Of a stretch of DNA of 64,000 nt, positions 1-10,811 are shown one piece after another. Position 1 is the first letter of the stretch, and each line of letters starts with the position of its first letter. The translations under genes and the position numbers were made by a program. The DNA is from Meghimatium bilineatum (Eukaryota; Mollusca; Gastropoda; Stylommatophora; Philomycidae), in NCBI GenBank assembly GCA_034231615.1, contig CM067306.1, forward strand, positions 33,934,019 through 33,998,018, written 5' to 3'. The notes below the pieces were generated by a model that saw only the letters and a list, made by a program, of their open reading frames with translations, did not search any database and was not told the origin of the DNA.

Positions 1-500
1 TTTTCCCTCGGTGTCCACATGAGTGCTTGTTGGTTAAATCTAGTTTCATTTTGTCTTTGGACGTATCATAGGACTAAATATTTATGCACTATTATTTCTA
101 AATATTTATGCACCATTCGGTGCACAGTTTTACTACAGTCTCCTGACGACTCTATGTTTGCTAAACAAATCTAGTATATCCACTTGGGACTAACTTCTAC
201 TGTCGAAAAGTACGTACTTCACCATAAGAGGTGTTGTATATGTATTTATTTAAATGTAACTGTGGCAGTTTTCGAGGAAGCGGTAAGCTAAGATTTGGAC
301 ATTGGTCTATTACGTTTATCTCCTAGGGGGTGTACGTGTCCTATGTGTTTGCTTCGTGTAATTAGACGGTCTACTTTCCTATGAAGCTGTTCTAATTTCT
401 GAGACTGCATCTATCATATACATTGAATATAACTGTAGTATGTGAAATTTAAATTGAAAAACATGATTACATCGTATATGTAATATGACATATGTTATAT
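1..500. other. Unique AT-rich sequence, no gene seen
   Basis: I see no long reading frame, RNA gene or repeat in this stretch. It runs up to the first minisatellite. Confidence 0.6.
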
Positions 501-816
501 GACACATTGATTTGTTGAGGAGGTGAAGTTATATGACGCATTGATTTGTTGAGGAGGTGAAGTTATATAACGCATTGATGTGTTGAGGAGGTGAAGTTAT
601 ATAACGCATTGATTTGTTGAGGAGGTGAAGTTATATGACGCATTGATTTGTTGAGGAGGTGAAGTTATATAACGCATTGATTTGTTGAGGAGGTGAAGTT
701 ATATAACGCATTGATTTGTTGAGGAGGTGAAGTTATATAACGCATTGATTTGTTGAGGAGTTGAAGTTATATAACGCATTGATTTGTTGAAGAGTTGAAG
801 TTATATAACGCATTGA
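501..816. repeat. Minisatellite, 34-bp unit, about 9 copies
   Basis: The unit contains TTGTTGAGGAGGTGAAG followed by TTATATAACGCATTGAT. Copies differ by single bases (ATATG or ATATA at the join, GAGGAGG or GAGGAGT). The last two copies are more diverged, the usual pattern at an array edge. Confidence 0.95.
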
Positions 817-1014
817 CATATTTCAGTACTTGTGAACTGTGTTCATATTATATAAGGTCGTAGGTCAACCTTACGCAGACTTCTGGCACTGGCTATAACG
901 GTGTTGAATTCGATTCATCAGCCGAATCATTCAAATAAATTATTTTCTAAGTGTCTATTGACTGTAAATTTCAGCGATCAATTGTTTTCACCTATTGGAG
1001 AATACTGATGATCT

Positions 1015-2460
1015 TATAGAAGTTGAAATAAGATCTAATTTCAATAGAAGTTGAAATAAGATCTAATTTCAATAGAAGATGAAATAAGATCTAATTTCAA
1101 TAGTTGAAATAAGAACTAATTTCAATAGAAGTTGAAATAAGATCTAATTTCAATAGTAGTTGAAATAAGATCTAATTTCAATAGAAGTTGAAATCAGATC
1201 TAATTTCAATAGTTGAAATAAGAACTTATTTCAATAGAAGTTGAAATAAGATCTAATTTCAATAGAAGTTGAAATAAGATCTAAATTCAATAGTAGTTGA
1301 AATAAAATCTAATTTCAATAGTTGAAATAAGAACTTATTTCAATAGAAGTTGAAATAAGATCTAATTGCAATAGAAGTTGAAATAAGATCTAATTTCAAT
1401 AGAAGTTGAAGATCTAATTTCAATAGAAGTTGAAATAAGATCTAATTTCAATAGTAGTTGAAATAAGATCCAATTTCAATAGAAGATGAAATAAGATCTA
1501 ATTTCAATAGTTGAAATAAGAACTAATTTCAATAGAAGTTGAAGTAAGATCTAATTTCAATAGTTGAAATAAGATCTAATTTCAATAGAAGTTGAAATAA
1601 GATCTAATTTCAATAGTTGAAATAAGAACTAATTTCAATAGAAGTTGAAATAAGATCTAATTTCAATAGAAGTTGAAATATCTAATTTCAATAGTTGAAA
1701 TAAGAACTAATTTCAATAGAAGTTGAAATAAGATCTAATTTCAATAGTAGTTGAAATAAGATCTAATTTAAATAGAAGTTGAAATAAGATCTAATTTCAA
1801 TAGAAGTTGAAATAAGATCTAATTTCAATAGTTGAAATAAGAACTTATTTCAATAGAAGTTTAAATAAGATATAATTTCAATAGAAGTTGAAATAAGATC
1901 TAATTTCAATAGTAGTTGAAATAAGATCTAATTTCAATAATTGAAATAAGACCTTATTTCAATAGAAGTTGAAATAAGATCTAATTTCAATAGAAGTTGA
2001 AATAAGATCTAATTTCAATAGAAGTTGAAGTAAGATATAATTTCAATAGAAGTTGAAATAAGATCTAATTTCAATAGTAGTTGAAATAAGATCTAATTTC
2101 AATAGAAGATGAAATAAGATCTAATTTCAATAGTTGAAATAAGAACTTATTTCAATAGAAGTTGAAATATGATCTAATTTCAATAGAAGTTGAAATAAGA
2201 TCTAATTTCAATAGTTGAAATAAGAACTAATTTCAATAGAAGTTGAAGTAAGATCTAATTTCAATAGAAGTTGAAATAAGATCTAATTTCAATAGTAGTT
2301 GAAATACGATCTAATTTCAATAGAAGTTGAAGTAAGATCTAATTTCAATAGAAGTTGAAATAAGATCTAATTTCAATAGTAGTTGAAATAAGATCTAATT
2401 TCAATAGAAGTTGAAATAAGATCTAATTTAAATAGAAGTTGAAATGAGATCTAGTTTCAA
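1015..2460. repeat. Minisatellite with dyad symmetry, about 28-bp unit
   Basis: About 50 copies of a unit with core GAAATAAGATCTAATTTCAA alternate with a shorter variant around TTGAAATAAGAACTTA. The short variant reads TTGAAATAAG, AA, CTTATTTCAA, a perfect 10-bp inverted repeat with a 2-base spacer. The long form is a near-palindrome centred on AGATCT. Spacing between half-sites alternates between short (ATAG) and long (ATAGAAG or ATAGTAG). No coding frame is plausible. Confidence 0.95.
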
Positions 2461-2640
2461 CCCGTAGTGCTGAACTATCAGATATAAAGCTACAATGTCG
2501 AATAAATTCCCCAAAATGAAAATGTGGGGAGGGGTGTGAAAAAGAGAGAGAAGGGGTGCTGGGGTAACATAGGACAATCTATATAAAGAACGGAAGTAGG
2601 TACAAGTGTTACCACTATTAGTCAATAAAACAAACTAACA
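2461..2640 (-). repeat. Dispersed terminal-type module (Penelope-related?)
   Basis: On the minus strand this matches the modules near 35.9 kb and 41.7 kb: a TAGTTTG segment, then GACTAATA, GGTAACACTTGTACCTA, a TATGTTACCCC-like segment, a C-rich tract and CATTTTGGGG. The hairpin part present in the other two copies is missing here, so this copy is 5'-truncated. Confidence 0.55.
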
Positions 2641-2695
2641 GTGTTTCGTTGTTTCTTCTTGTTTCTTGTTGTTGTTGTTGTGGTTTTTTTTTGGG
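2641..2695. repeat. TTG/TTC-rich low-complexity tract
   Basis: GTTTCTTCTTG passes into TTGTTGTTGTTGTTG and a T run. On the minus strand this would be a CAA-rich tail to the neighbouring module. Confidence 0.7.
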
Positions 2696-2725
2696 GCTAA
2701 TATTGCTGATCCATTAGTGCGGCTA

Positions 2726-2825
2726 TGTCTTGAATTTTCAATCAGGTGGCGAATTCACGTTTGATGCTGAGTTATCGGTGTGACCATTGTCTTGAATTTT
2801 CAATCAGGTGGGGAATTCACGTTTG
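2726..2825. repeat. 62-bp direct duplication
   Basis: TCTTGAATTTTCAATCAGG and the following GAATTCACGTTTGA occur twice, 62 bp apart, with one mismatch (GGCG or GGGG). Confidence 0.85.
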
Positions 2826-2829
2826 AAAT

Positions 2830-3371
2830 CTTCTGTAAGTGGGAAGATATAATCTGATAGTAAAAAAGTATATTTGTGTGTGTGGGAGGGTGGAATCAGA
2901 TATTCTAAATAGAATTGTGTGCAATGCTTCAAATAGTTGCCTCCTACTCAAAGGAATGTCTTTTGCATATGTAGAAATTATGCTCATCCATTTTGGACGC
3001 AGACATCTAATCATATGAAAACCTGAGATTTTTTGACGGTGTCAATGATGACCACTTTTTAGCACACATTCCATAAAGATGCATGATTTCAACAGGACTA
3101 AATATCAGTGTTGGAATGAAGACCTAAAACTCATCTACACATACGCCAGTTATAATAATCTGAGAATTTATGTGGCGAGAATAGGAAATGATTTAACAAA
3201 TGGTAACCTATATTTCGTTTTACTTAATACCTACACAGCCCTCTAAAAAACAGGGCCGTATACTTCGGGTGTTATCGAGGATAGTAACAATGTATCTTAT
3301 CTACATAATCTGAGAAACAGACGAATATATGTCTTTCAGCTTCGACTGAAAAACAAAATTAATCTTATATG
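2830..3371. other. No gene or repeat recognised
   Basis: AT-rich sequence. Short minus-strand frames here have no family resemblance. Confidence 0.5.
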
Positions 3372-3490
3372 TAGTATGTTCTACCTCAGTGTGATACTTA
3401 TATATAATGTTCTACCTCAGTGTGATACTTATATATATAATGTTCTACCTCAGTGTGAGAATTATATGTAATATATTCTACCTCAATGTC
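3372..3490. repeat. Short tandem repeat, 33-37-bp unit, about 3.5 copies
   Basis: The unit TGTTCTACCTCAGTGTGATA plus a variable AT spacer repeats. The spacer grows by TA steps, which accounts for the changing unit length. Confidence 0.85.
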
Positions 3491-3719
3491 AGACATATAG
3501 GGAAGATGTGGCTTAAATTCTCAAGGGTAAAAAGTCACACATAGCATATACAAAAATTTGAAGTAGAGAGTATGCAAACATTTGTACTGTTTTCTTTATT
3601 TTCAGGTACAAAATTTGAATGCAAAATATGGGGACTACGCTATTAACTCCAATTATTGAGTGTCCACGTTTTTAACGAAAGAAACCTTATATTTTTTAGT
3701 GAAACAAATTTTCAATAAA

Positions 3720-3960
3720 GGCGCAAACATCGCAGCATCCCCTTCCCCCACCCCTGTAAGACCTTTGGGGAGGTGGGAGCTTTCAGTGCGTTGCGCACAG
3801 ATCGAATGATCGGCAGCAGACTTTGAGTGTTTTTTTATCTCCGTGTCACGGAAGCTCTATGAAATCAAGCCTAAATTAACAAGTTGGAATGTGCGTAGAC
3901 ACATTTCGTAATGAACCCTTTTGTAATTGTTTTCGCTGTTAAATGGTGTCGACATACTGT
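3720..3960 (+). repeat. Dispersed repeat, diverged pair with 17.9-18.1 kb
   Basis: Shared pieces in the same order are a C-rich tract, GGAG-GGGAGC, TCAGTGCGTTGCGCACAGAT and a downstream CGTAATGAACC. The second copy has TCAGTGTGTTACGCACAGAT. Divergence is high, so this is an old family that I cannot name. Confidence 0.5.
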
Positions 3961-4266
3961 CTCGTGCACAAATTAATCTTGCAACGTGAGAAAATTATAC
4001 GTAATCGCTTCTTATTTATCGCTTCCTACTAATCTGGCTTACAGTGTTGTTGCGACAAAGTGTGATTTGATAACATATGAGCTAAGACGCAGTGCAAACA
4101 GTAAATATAACTAAAAATAACGGGTCATAAAACATCAACGACGCAGCATAAACAGAAGTCAAAATGCTCGGCGTCCCCTCCATGATAAAATAACTTAAAA
4201 ATCGCACAAAAATGTAGCTATTTTGTATAAACATTACAGAAATATAATCGCACAGTCAGTATTTTT
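3961..4266. other. No gene or repeat recognised
   Basis: AT-rich sequence leading into the RT relic; nothing supportable. Confidence 0.45.
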
Positions 4267-4705
4267 ATGCCAACACTCTGCTATCAATGTAATACTTGGT
4301 CGCTGACAGCAGCTCAACAGAGACAACTTACAACATGTGAGATTAAATGCCTGAGAAAATATGCAAGAATGACCAAACTAGACAAAATGAGAAACGATGA
4401 AATTTGGAGAATAATCGGTATAAGACCATCCACAGAATACATCGAGAAACAACAAATAAAATATTTTGGACACCTTATGAGCATGAACCACAACGAACTA
4501 ACAACACGAACATACAATATAAGAAGATCCGGATAGAGGGATAAAAGAAAAAAAGAACAAGATTGATGGAGAACATCAATATAACACTGACCAAATTCGG
4601 ATTCAGCGAAGCCAAGGTGCCATATCTGTTCTTGGATAGACATCTAACGCTACTAGTCACCACTCCTACGTTTAACGGCAAGTGTGGATATTCTGACCAT
4701 CATTA
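4267..4705 (+). pseudogene. Non-LTR retrotransposon RT, C-terminal relic
   Basis: The open part, 4267-4536, encodes 89 residues that align in sense with the end of non-LTR endonuclease-RT proteins. A NTWSLT motif stands where the family has ETWTL. CEIKCLRK follows, then the thumb motif IKYFGHLM, then NIRRSG. After the stop at 4534 the next frame continues with a basic stretch and KFGFSEAK, as expected of the usual C-terminal tail. The enzyme would copy LINE RNA at a nicked target. Only about the last 140 residues of a protein of roughly 900 remain, and it is frameshifted. Its relative at 22.2 kb shares YNSRRSG and the same layout. A family L element inserted just downstream at 4751. Confidence 0.8.
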
Positions 4706-4750
4706 ACCTGAGGATAGCCAATAGACAATGGCATCTTCATTATTGTTTTG

Positions 4751-6090
4751 TTTGTTTGTTTGTTTGTTTTTCGTTCGCTCCATTGTAACCATCACGGATA
4801 TCCGTGCGATTTCCGCCGGGAGCGTGATTACGTTGTGCCCCCGTTATGCGCCTTGTAGGCCTAGCACATCCGATTTCGGCATGCCTTGACAATTCGGGTG
4901 GGCTACCCTTAGCCTGTGACAGCCTCTATATCTGTCTCCAGGCACGCGTAGTGGAGACTCTTCGCCCAGACGATGTTTTGCTCTCGTCTAACTCGAATGA
5001 GGTGTTCCACTGTCTATGAACTTGCCTCGTGTAATTGGACGTGCTGTGCCTGTGTCCATTGGGTACCGAACCGTTTCTCATCCGTAAGCCTGGTTCCTTA
5101 AGGGGAAGAACTCAACAGAGGAGTTGGACCCTGGCTCTTTCGCCCTCTTAGCCGAGGTGTCATTCACCGACATCGTGTACCCCTTGTCCAAGTTCGAGTC
5201 TGACACCACGCGTTTGGGAGCAAGGCGTTCTCGAGCTGAGCGTCCTTGTCCCAATAGCGCCTGAGCCCATCAGGTACTGAACCCTTTCTCTCTTCAAGTG
5301 TATTTCCGGTGTAGGAAAACCTGACAGTAGAGTTGGGCCAGGGCTAAATCGTTGTCCCTTTTGTGCCTGAGCGAATCGAGTACGGAACCCTTTCTCTCTG
5401 CAAGTGTACTTCCGGTATAGGAAACCTTGACAGTAGAGTTGGGCCAGGACTGCCATCGTTGTCCCTTTCTTGCCTACACCCATCGGGTACAGAACCCTTT
5501 CTCTTTGCAAGCATATTTCCGGTTTAGGAAGGCTCGACATTAGAGTTGGGTTAGGTCGTTTGCTTTACCAAACGCCGATGGATGGGTCTGGGTCTCTGCC
5601 TGTAAGGAGCTCTGGTAACTAGAAGCCCGTCTCGAGCTGACGGGGCTTGTAGTTCCCTTTCCTAGGGACTTTTCACTTTCTATTTGCAGTTCGCGCTGCC
5701 CTCTAGCGCTGTTCTGCCCTTTCATTGTTTCATTGTACTCTGTATGAAACATATTTGTCTCTCGCCATGCATTTACCTTTACGTGCATTTTACATTGGCC
5801 GCCCCTCCAATGTTCGGACTGGACTGACTAGCTTCACTGTATGTCGACAGTGTCGCTATATGTGGTGCAGCTGGTGGTGTCGGAGATATTGTCTGTCTCT
5901 TGTGCAGTCAAATCTCTTTCCATCTGCTACCTCCACATTCTCGGACACGATCCCCAAATGATTTGGCCAGAATCAGCACGAGCTGCTGTATTTCTGTTTC
6001 CAGGGTGCACCGCGTGGAGGTACATTTGGGATCTTGGTTATCTGCTAACCCTGGGTCCGCCTAGAGCAATGCGTTCCCTTTGCACCCCCT
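4751..6090 (-). mobile_element. Family L element, copy A, with 12-bp TSD
   Basis: This 1340-bp dispersed repeat is flanked by a perfect 12-bp duplication ATTATTGTTTTG (4739-4750 and 6091-6102). Copies B (20707-22036) and C (43294-44506) share both ends. Read on the minus strand it starts GGGGTGCAAAGGGAACGC and ends in (CAAA)n. That fits target-primed retrotransposition with a simple-repeat tail. Internally there are three clear and one weaker tandem segments of 106-107 bp (about 5056-5500). A Pol III B-box-like GGATCGTGTCC lies about 140 nt from the 5' end, but I see no clear A box. No RT or other known domain is encoded. A minus-strand frame (5160-5540) spans the internal repeats but switches reading frame between repeat units, so I do not call it a gene. 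It is probably a non-autonomous retroposon. Confidence 0.85.
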
Positions 6091-6102
6091 ATTATTGTTT
6101 TG

Positions 6103-6589
6103 AAAGTTATCTGTCCTTGACGCCAAAAGTTTCAGCGTACGATTTCATTCACAGCAGCTTTGTTCATTGGCTGCTGAGAGTCCTGCCTTTGATATTTTAA
6201 TATCGATGGAATTGTGCTTTCAGACACTGGCTTCATACCAATTATTCGCTTAGAAATAGTTGATTATGATTAGATCTCAGAACTGAAAACATGATTCCCT
6301 TTATGTTACAATGTAACGTCATCTCGACAACGTGTTGCGGTGTCATTTCTGTGGTGTAGCATGTGTTATTAAGTGATTACTAGTGCAGCAGTCAATACGA
6401 TAATGTGTTTTTGATAGTATCTTAAAGATGTTCTGTGAATGGATTCAACGATAACACAGAGCAACCAATAACATGTTAACCATGCTATCATAAGAGAAGG
6501 CAAAAGCTTAGCAGTAATGAAGGTTATGACTGCTGTGCAGTGTGATCAGAAGTTGTTATGAGTTTCTTATGTACCAGGGTTTGGTGGTG
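6103..6589. other. No gene or repeat recognised
   Basis: Single-copy-looking sequence between copy A and the RNase H LINE relic. Confidence 0.45.
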
Positions 6590-7740
6590 GCTGTGGTGGA
6601 ATAAGCACTGGCAATTCTGACTTTTATCCAAACTCAGATCGAAAGAATGGATAAAATCCAGAATGAAGCAATGAGTATCATTCTTGGGTGCACACGAGAC
6701 ACGTCAACATGAGCTATACGGTACCTACTTGACTGTCCAATAGCAGAGAACATATTATTGCCGTGCACGGGCGTACCTTCAAATACACGCAGATAACGAA
6801 CACCCATTGCATTAGGGAATAAAGAAAGTTAAAGGTGGAAGTCATAAGAGATGGATGTCGTAGATGGGACGTGCTGAGGATGTCATACAAAGCGTGTGCA
6901 GTTTACAAGATATGGTAGCGGGTTAAAAAATAGATAGGTCTACCCATAGTTTTCGATATTTGTTTGACAGTAGTAATAACAATTAACAGGGAATGCAAAG
7001 AATGGTGTCCCACGGCTGTGGAACACGAGGTGCATGCTTTGGTCAGTGAGAATGCCAAAGAGTGGGATGTGATTATATACACTGATGGATCTGTGATTAG
7101 ACATGTTCGCAGTCCTTGGGCCTTCACAGCTCAGTGCGCAAGTAAAACGATCAGGTAGGAGAGTGAGGCCTTTATTTTTACTACGAGTAGTATGATCATG
7201 GACATTATGGTGGTGACCAGTGCATTTAAGTGGGTAGGCACACAGAAGGTAAGGCAGGCCTGCATCTTGATTGACCCTGTGTATGATTAGGAAGATACAC
7301 GTGGGTATCATTCGCGAACAGTGGATTGAGGCCTTGAGAAAGGCGAGGTTGAAAGTAGTTAAATTTATTTTCGTGCCGGGACATGTGGGTGTTCGAGGTA
7401 ATGATCAACTGGCGTCATGTGCGATTGTGAAACAGGGCGATGGGACATTGGATCGAGCTGACGCTTTGAACTCCTCCATAAAAGATATAACTCGCGAGAG
7501 TGAGACTAATGTGGATGATGAGCCCTTTTCGATGGACATGATTAAAGATCAGTGATTAAAATGCGGTGTCGCTAGAAGTGAAGTTTTTGGAGGTCGCTGA
7601 AATATGATGGTCAGCTGCAAAGGACCGGTACTTTCAGCAGATGTGTAGTGGCGGATACACTAAGGGTGATATTGGAGCAACTATGGACGTGTCCAGTTTT
7701 CAGGTACGATGATCCGACAACTAACAGAACGAACATTAGA
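6590..7740 (+). pseudogene. LINE with RNase H (I/Nimb-like), 3' half, decayed
   Basis: Pieces appear in the order of an RNase H-bearing LINE ORF2. The RT tail IQNEAMSIILGCTRDTST lies near 6645-6710, followed by an in-frame stop and IRYLLDCP. RNase H opens with YTDGSV (about 7078) carrying the first catalytic Asp. ESEAF then follows after an in-frame TAG, and ACILIDPV supplies the middle Asp. After a frameshift near 7275 come REQWIEALRKARL and FVPGHVGVRGNDQLAS, carrying the last Asp. The protein ends with EQLWTCPVFRYDDPTTN (about 7675-7730). The four acidic RNase H positions are still visible, but the frame is broken by stops and at least two shifts. Two other fragments of this family lie at 8587-9260 and 60721-61090. 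Confidence 0.85.
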
Positions 7741-8261
7741 AGCCTTTATATTGAATAGTACGGCGTTAACGTTTATGAGGGTACTGAACATTTTGGCAGA
7801 AAAAAATAATAGCGACCTGGAATTGCATTATAATATTATATTCGGCATGTTTTGTTTTGTTTTTTTAAACAAAATATATAGGGCATATATTTTATAGGGC
7901 ATATATGTTATATAGAGCAGTACATACGTGTTTCTTATGTGGAAAATGGGGTGGAAGCGAGCTATGTACCTACGTTTTAAATAAAAATCACTCGTCCTCC
8001 CGACTGTAAATATGCACGCTGCGATACTAGTAAAAATGGGGCGATGTTTTCTGCGGGAAATATGTTACCATCTCTGACATAAACCGAGCTAACTGGAGAC
8101 CATGTTGTTTATATTTTAACAGAGGAATGTTAAGAATGACATGGGTAACTCAAAAGAAGAGATGCTCGAGTGAGGGAAATGCACTAAAGAAGATTATCGC
8201 TTAGATCTAAGACAAGTTTGTATTTTTGGAAATAATTAAAGAGAAGGGTATTAGAGATTGT
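7741..8261. other. No gene recognised; short AT duplication
   Basis: A GGGCATATATTTTATA segment is duplicated near 7877-7905. Otherwise nothing supportable. Confidence 0.5.
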
Positions 8262-8560
8262 TTGTTAGAACTGAATCTAGCAGCATTTGCGTGCTATAGT
8301 AGTAGAGCAATTGTGGTTTAGAACTGATTCTAGCAGCATGTGCGTGCTATAGTAGTAGTAGAGCAATTGTGGTTTAGAACTGATTCTAGCAGCATGTGCG
8401 TGCTATAGAAGTAGAGCAATTGTGTGTTAGAACTTAATCTAACAGCATGTGCGCGCTATAGAAGTAGAGCAATTGTGTGTTAGAACTTAATCTAACAGCA
8501 TGTGCGTGCTATAGTAGTAGAGCAATTGTGTGTTAGCATCGATTCTAATATGGCAATTGT
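8262..8560. repeat. Minisatellite, about 52-bp unit, 5-6 copies
   Basis: The unit holds TTAGAACTGATTCTAGCAGC, ATGTGCGTGCTATAG and GTAGAGCAATTGTG. Copies vary in the number of GTA steps. It lies directly against the second RNase H LINE relic. Confidence 0.9.
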
Positions 8561-8586
8561 GTGCTCTAATAATAGCGCAATTATAT

Positions 8587-9260
8587 TCAATATTTATGAG
8601 AAGTAGGATTGCCTTTAAGTGTATGCCGGGGCATGTGAACGTTGGGGTTAATGATCGAGCCTCTTCGCTGGCGAGCACTGCCACAGTGTTAACAAGCACA
8701 TCAGCAGATCGATTTGACATTGTTAATGCATTCAGGGAACTAGCCCGCTCGGGGGATTTTCAAAAGTATTAATCATGACCATTCCTTGATCTGCGTGTTA
8801 TTTTTGCAGAGAATCATGATCGCTCATTGGCCTGCGTGCTATTGGTGCAGAGAATCATAGTCGCTCCTTGGCCTGAGTGTTATTGGTTCAGAGAACCATA
8901 GTCGCTCTTTGGCCTGAGTGTTATTGGTTCAGAGAACCATAGTCGCTCCTTGGCCTGAATGTTATTGGTTCAGAGAACCATAGTCGCTCCTTGGCCTGAG
9001 TGTTATTCGTGCAGAGAATCATGGTCGCTCCATGGTCTTTGTGTTATTTGTGCAGACGGAGAATCATGGTTGCTCCTTGGCCATCGTGTTATTGGCGCAG
9101 AGATACAAAAAGTATGTGAAGAGATACATAGTATATGTGCGGCGAGACCGATGAATCCGCATCAAATTGGAACTATCAGCCTGCTACACTCTTATGGATT
9201 TATTGAGACGGTTATCGGATCATCTATTGATTTGCCCTGTGTTCGATTATGATAACTTGC
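8587..9260 (+). pseudogene. Second RNase H LINE relic, split by a tandem array
   Basis: 8607-8760 encodes FKCMPGHVNVGVNDRASSLA and a following ADRFDIVNAFREL stretch. This is the RNase H C-terminus and linker seen in the 7.4-kb copy (VPGHVGVRGND, then DRADALN). The closing piece, 9165-9260, reads TLMDLLRRLSDHLLICPVF and matches the terminal TLRELLKWRSEHLWTCPV of the 60.8-kb copy. The linker between them has been replaced by a 41-bp tandem array (8773-9105). It is very decayed and cannot make a protein. Confidence 0.75.
8773..9105. repeat. Minisatellite, about 41-bp unit, 8 copies
   Basis: The unit runs CCTTGGCCTGAGTGTTATTG, then GTTCAGAGAACCATAGTCGC. It lies inside the RNase H LINE relic, between the RNase H tail and the final Cys motif. 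The LINE may have been the seed, but I could not match the unit to linker codons. Confidence 0.9.
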
Positions 9261-9349
9261 ATTATAACAATCGTGAGGAGTTCACAAAATTAAAATGGAA
9301 GAAACCAAATAAAATATTGAAGCTGTGGATTAACAACAACTTAGTTTGA

Positions 9350-10012
9350 GACGGTTTAGCATATGGAAAAATATTTTAAATACTTGTTAACTTCATAAAC
9401 GAGTGATGAGGGGTTGCCCATATTACGTGAGCAATTTTTTCACCAATTTTTTATTTTTCTTCCCGCTTCTAACAACTGTCACGAATTAAGATATTTCCTA
9501 ACCCCATTTAATTATGTTGAAGTTGTAACCGATTCTCCCCCCCCCCCCCCCCAATCGCTTTTTCTCTATCGTCCCTTTTGAATGTCCAATAAATTGGCTT
9601 CATATTGTTGACAATTGAATTATGCTATATTTAAAATTGGGTAAAACCCGGTCGCCAGAGTACAAAGTACCCAATATTGATAAATTTCAAACACATAAGT
9701 GACATTATAAAGACTTACACAAACTGTTCGCTAGAGGAAGAAAGACAGATTCGGAAACCGATATTCAAGAGAAATAACAACGTGGTTTGACAATAATGAT
9801 TGCTTTGTTACGAACATAAAGAGACGATATGAAGTTCAAGAATTAGGTCTTTATGTATCTCGTATATCTGGGAATTATTTCTGGCACAAACGCAGCTTAT
9901 CTGACACAGAAATCACTAGACATTCCAGAAATCATGTATGTTCTTACCGTGCTCAAATTGAAGATACCATGCTGCTTATGTTCTCAAAAATGTATATATA
10001 TATATATATATA
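9350..10012. other. No gene; poly-C run and short (TA)n
   Basis: A C16 run lies at about 9537-9552 and a short (TA)n at about 9992-10012, next to the SINE copy that follows. Nothing else recognised. Confidence 0.55.
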
Positions 10013-10212
10013 AGATGTAGTCCAGAGAAAGGAGTGCGTTGTATGATGGTTTACAGCCTAGCTATGATAGCACATATCCGATTGATAACTCCGATTTCAG
10101 CTGCATACTGACTTTATATGAGATGGTAAAGCAAACTTGACCCTAAAATCTCCTTAGTCGTTTCTGACGACATGCTTGAGAGGTAACAGTGTCGCTATTC
10201 GTTGCTCCCTAA
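10013..10212 (-). mobile_element. SINE-A copy, 3'-truncated
   Basis: On the minus strand the order matches the well-preserved SINE-A copies at 49.7 and 51.8 kb: GGGAGCAACGAATAGCGACA, CGACTAAGGAG, a CTGAAATCGGA segment, CTGTAAACCAT, and TCTCTGGACTACATC. The 3' (GAA)n end is missing. Confidence 0.75.
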
Positions 10213-10811
10213 ATATATATATATTTCTCCCTCCAATTCAAGATAGATGTAACATCTTATATGATGTTTAGTATCTCACGAACACATGCAAATATACAAT
10301 GGCATTGGGTCAAAGGGCATGAGCCCATGGACAAGACATTCCATCAAATACAAATCTAAGAATATATAATTAAAATTTTAAATTTGTGCTGCTGTATCGC
10401 TCAGAAATGTACAGGACAACAAAATGGGGAACCAGAAATATATCTATGTTCCTTCAGTGCCCAATACTGTACATAGCACAGAAACGAGAGCTCTACAGTT
10501 AGAACGATGTGATGTTACTCTGTGTAAGTCTTGCATGTTGTTGAGACCCGAAGTCATGTTCTTTTTTAATGCTGTTTTGTGAAGAATCTCTCTTGATCTT
10601 GCTCTTTTTCTGTTGGCATCTGGTACCCATTTACTGCTATATAGACAGTCTGTTTTCACTCATTCTGGATACATATCCGTTAAGTCCACGTAAACACTTT
10701 CATGAATGCACACTTTCCATGAAAGTTTTCGTTTATTTCTCCGAAATATGCTTGTGTTTTTGATAGCTATGAGGAGCAAGTAAGATAGAATAAAGAACTA
10801 ATTAGACACAG
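10213..10811. other. No gene or repeat recognised
   Basis: Short frames on both strands here show no family features. Confidence 0.45.

Noticed and set aside
1015..2460. Possible CRISPR array
   Set aside because: Units are contiguous with no unique spacers, and the context is an animal genome with LINEs and SINEs. The same holds for the other arrays.
5160..5540. Minus-strand ORF shared among family L copies
   Set aside because: Its codon phase switches between internal repeats and its end differs between copies. This fits repeated DNA without selection for protein.
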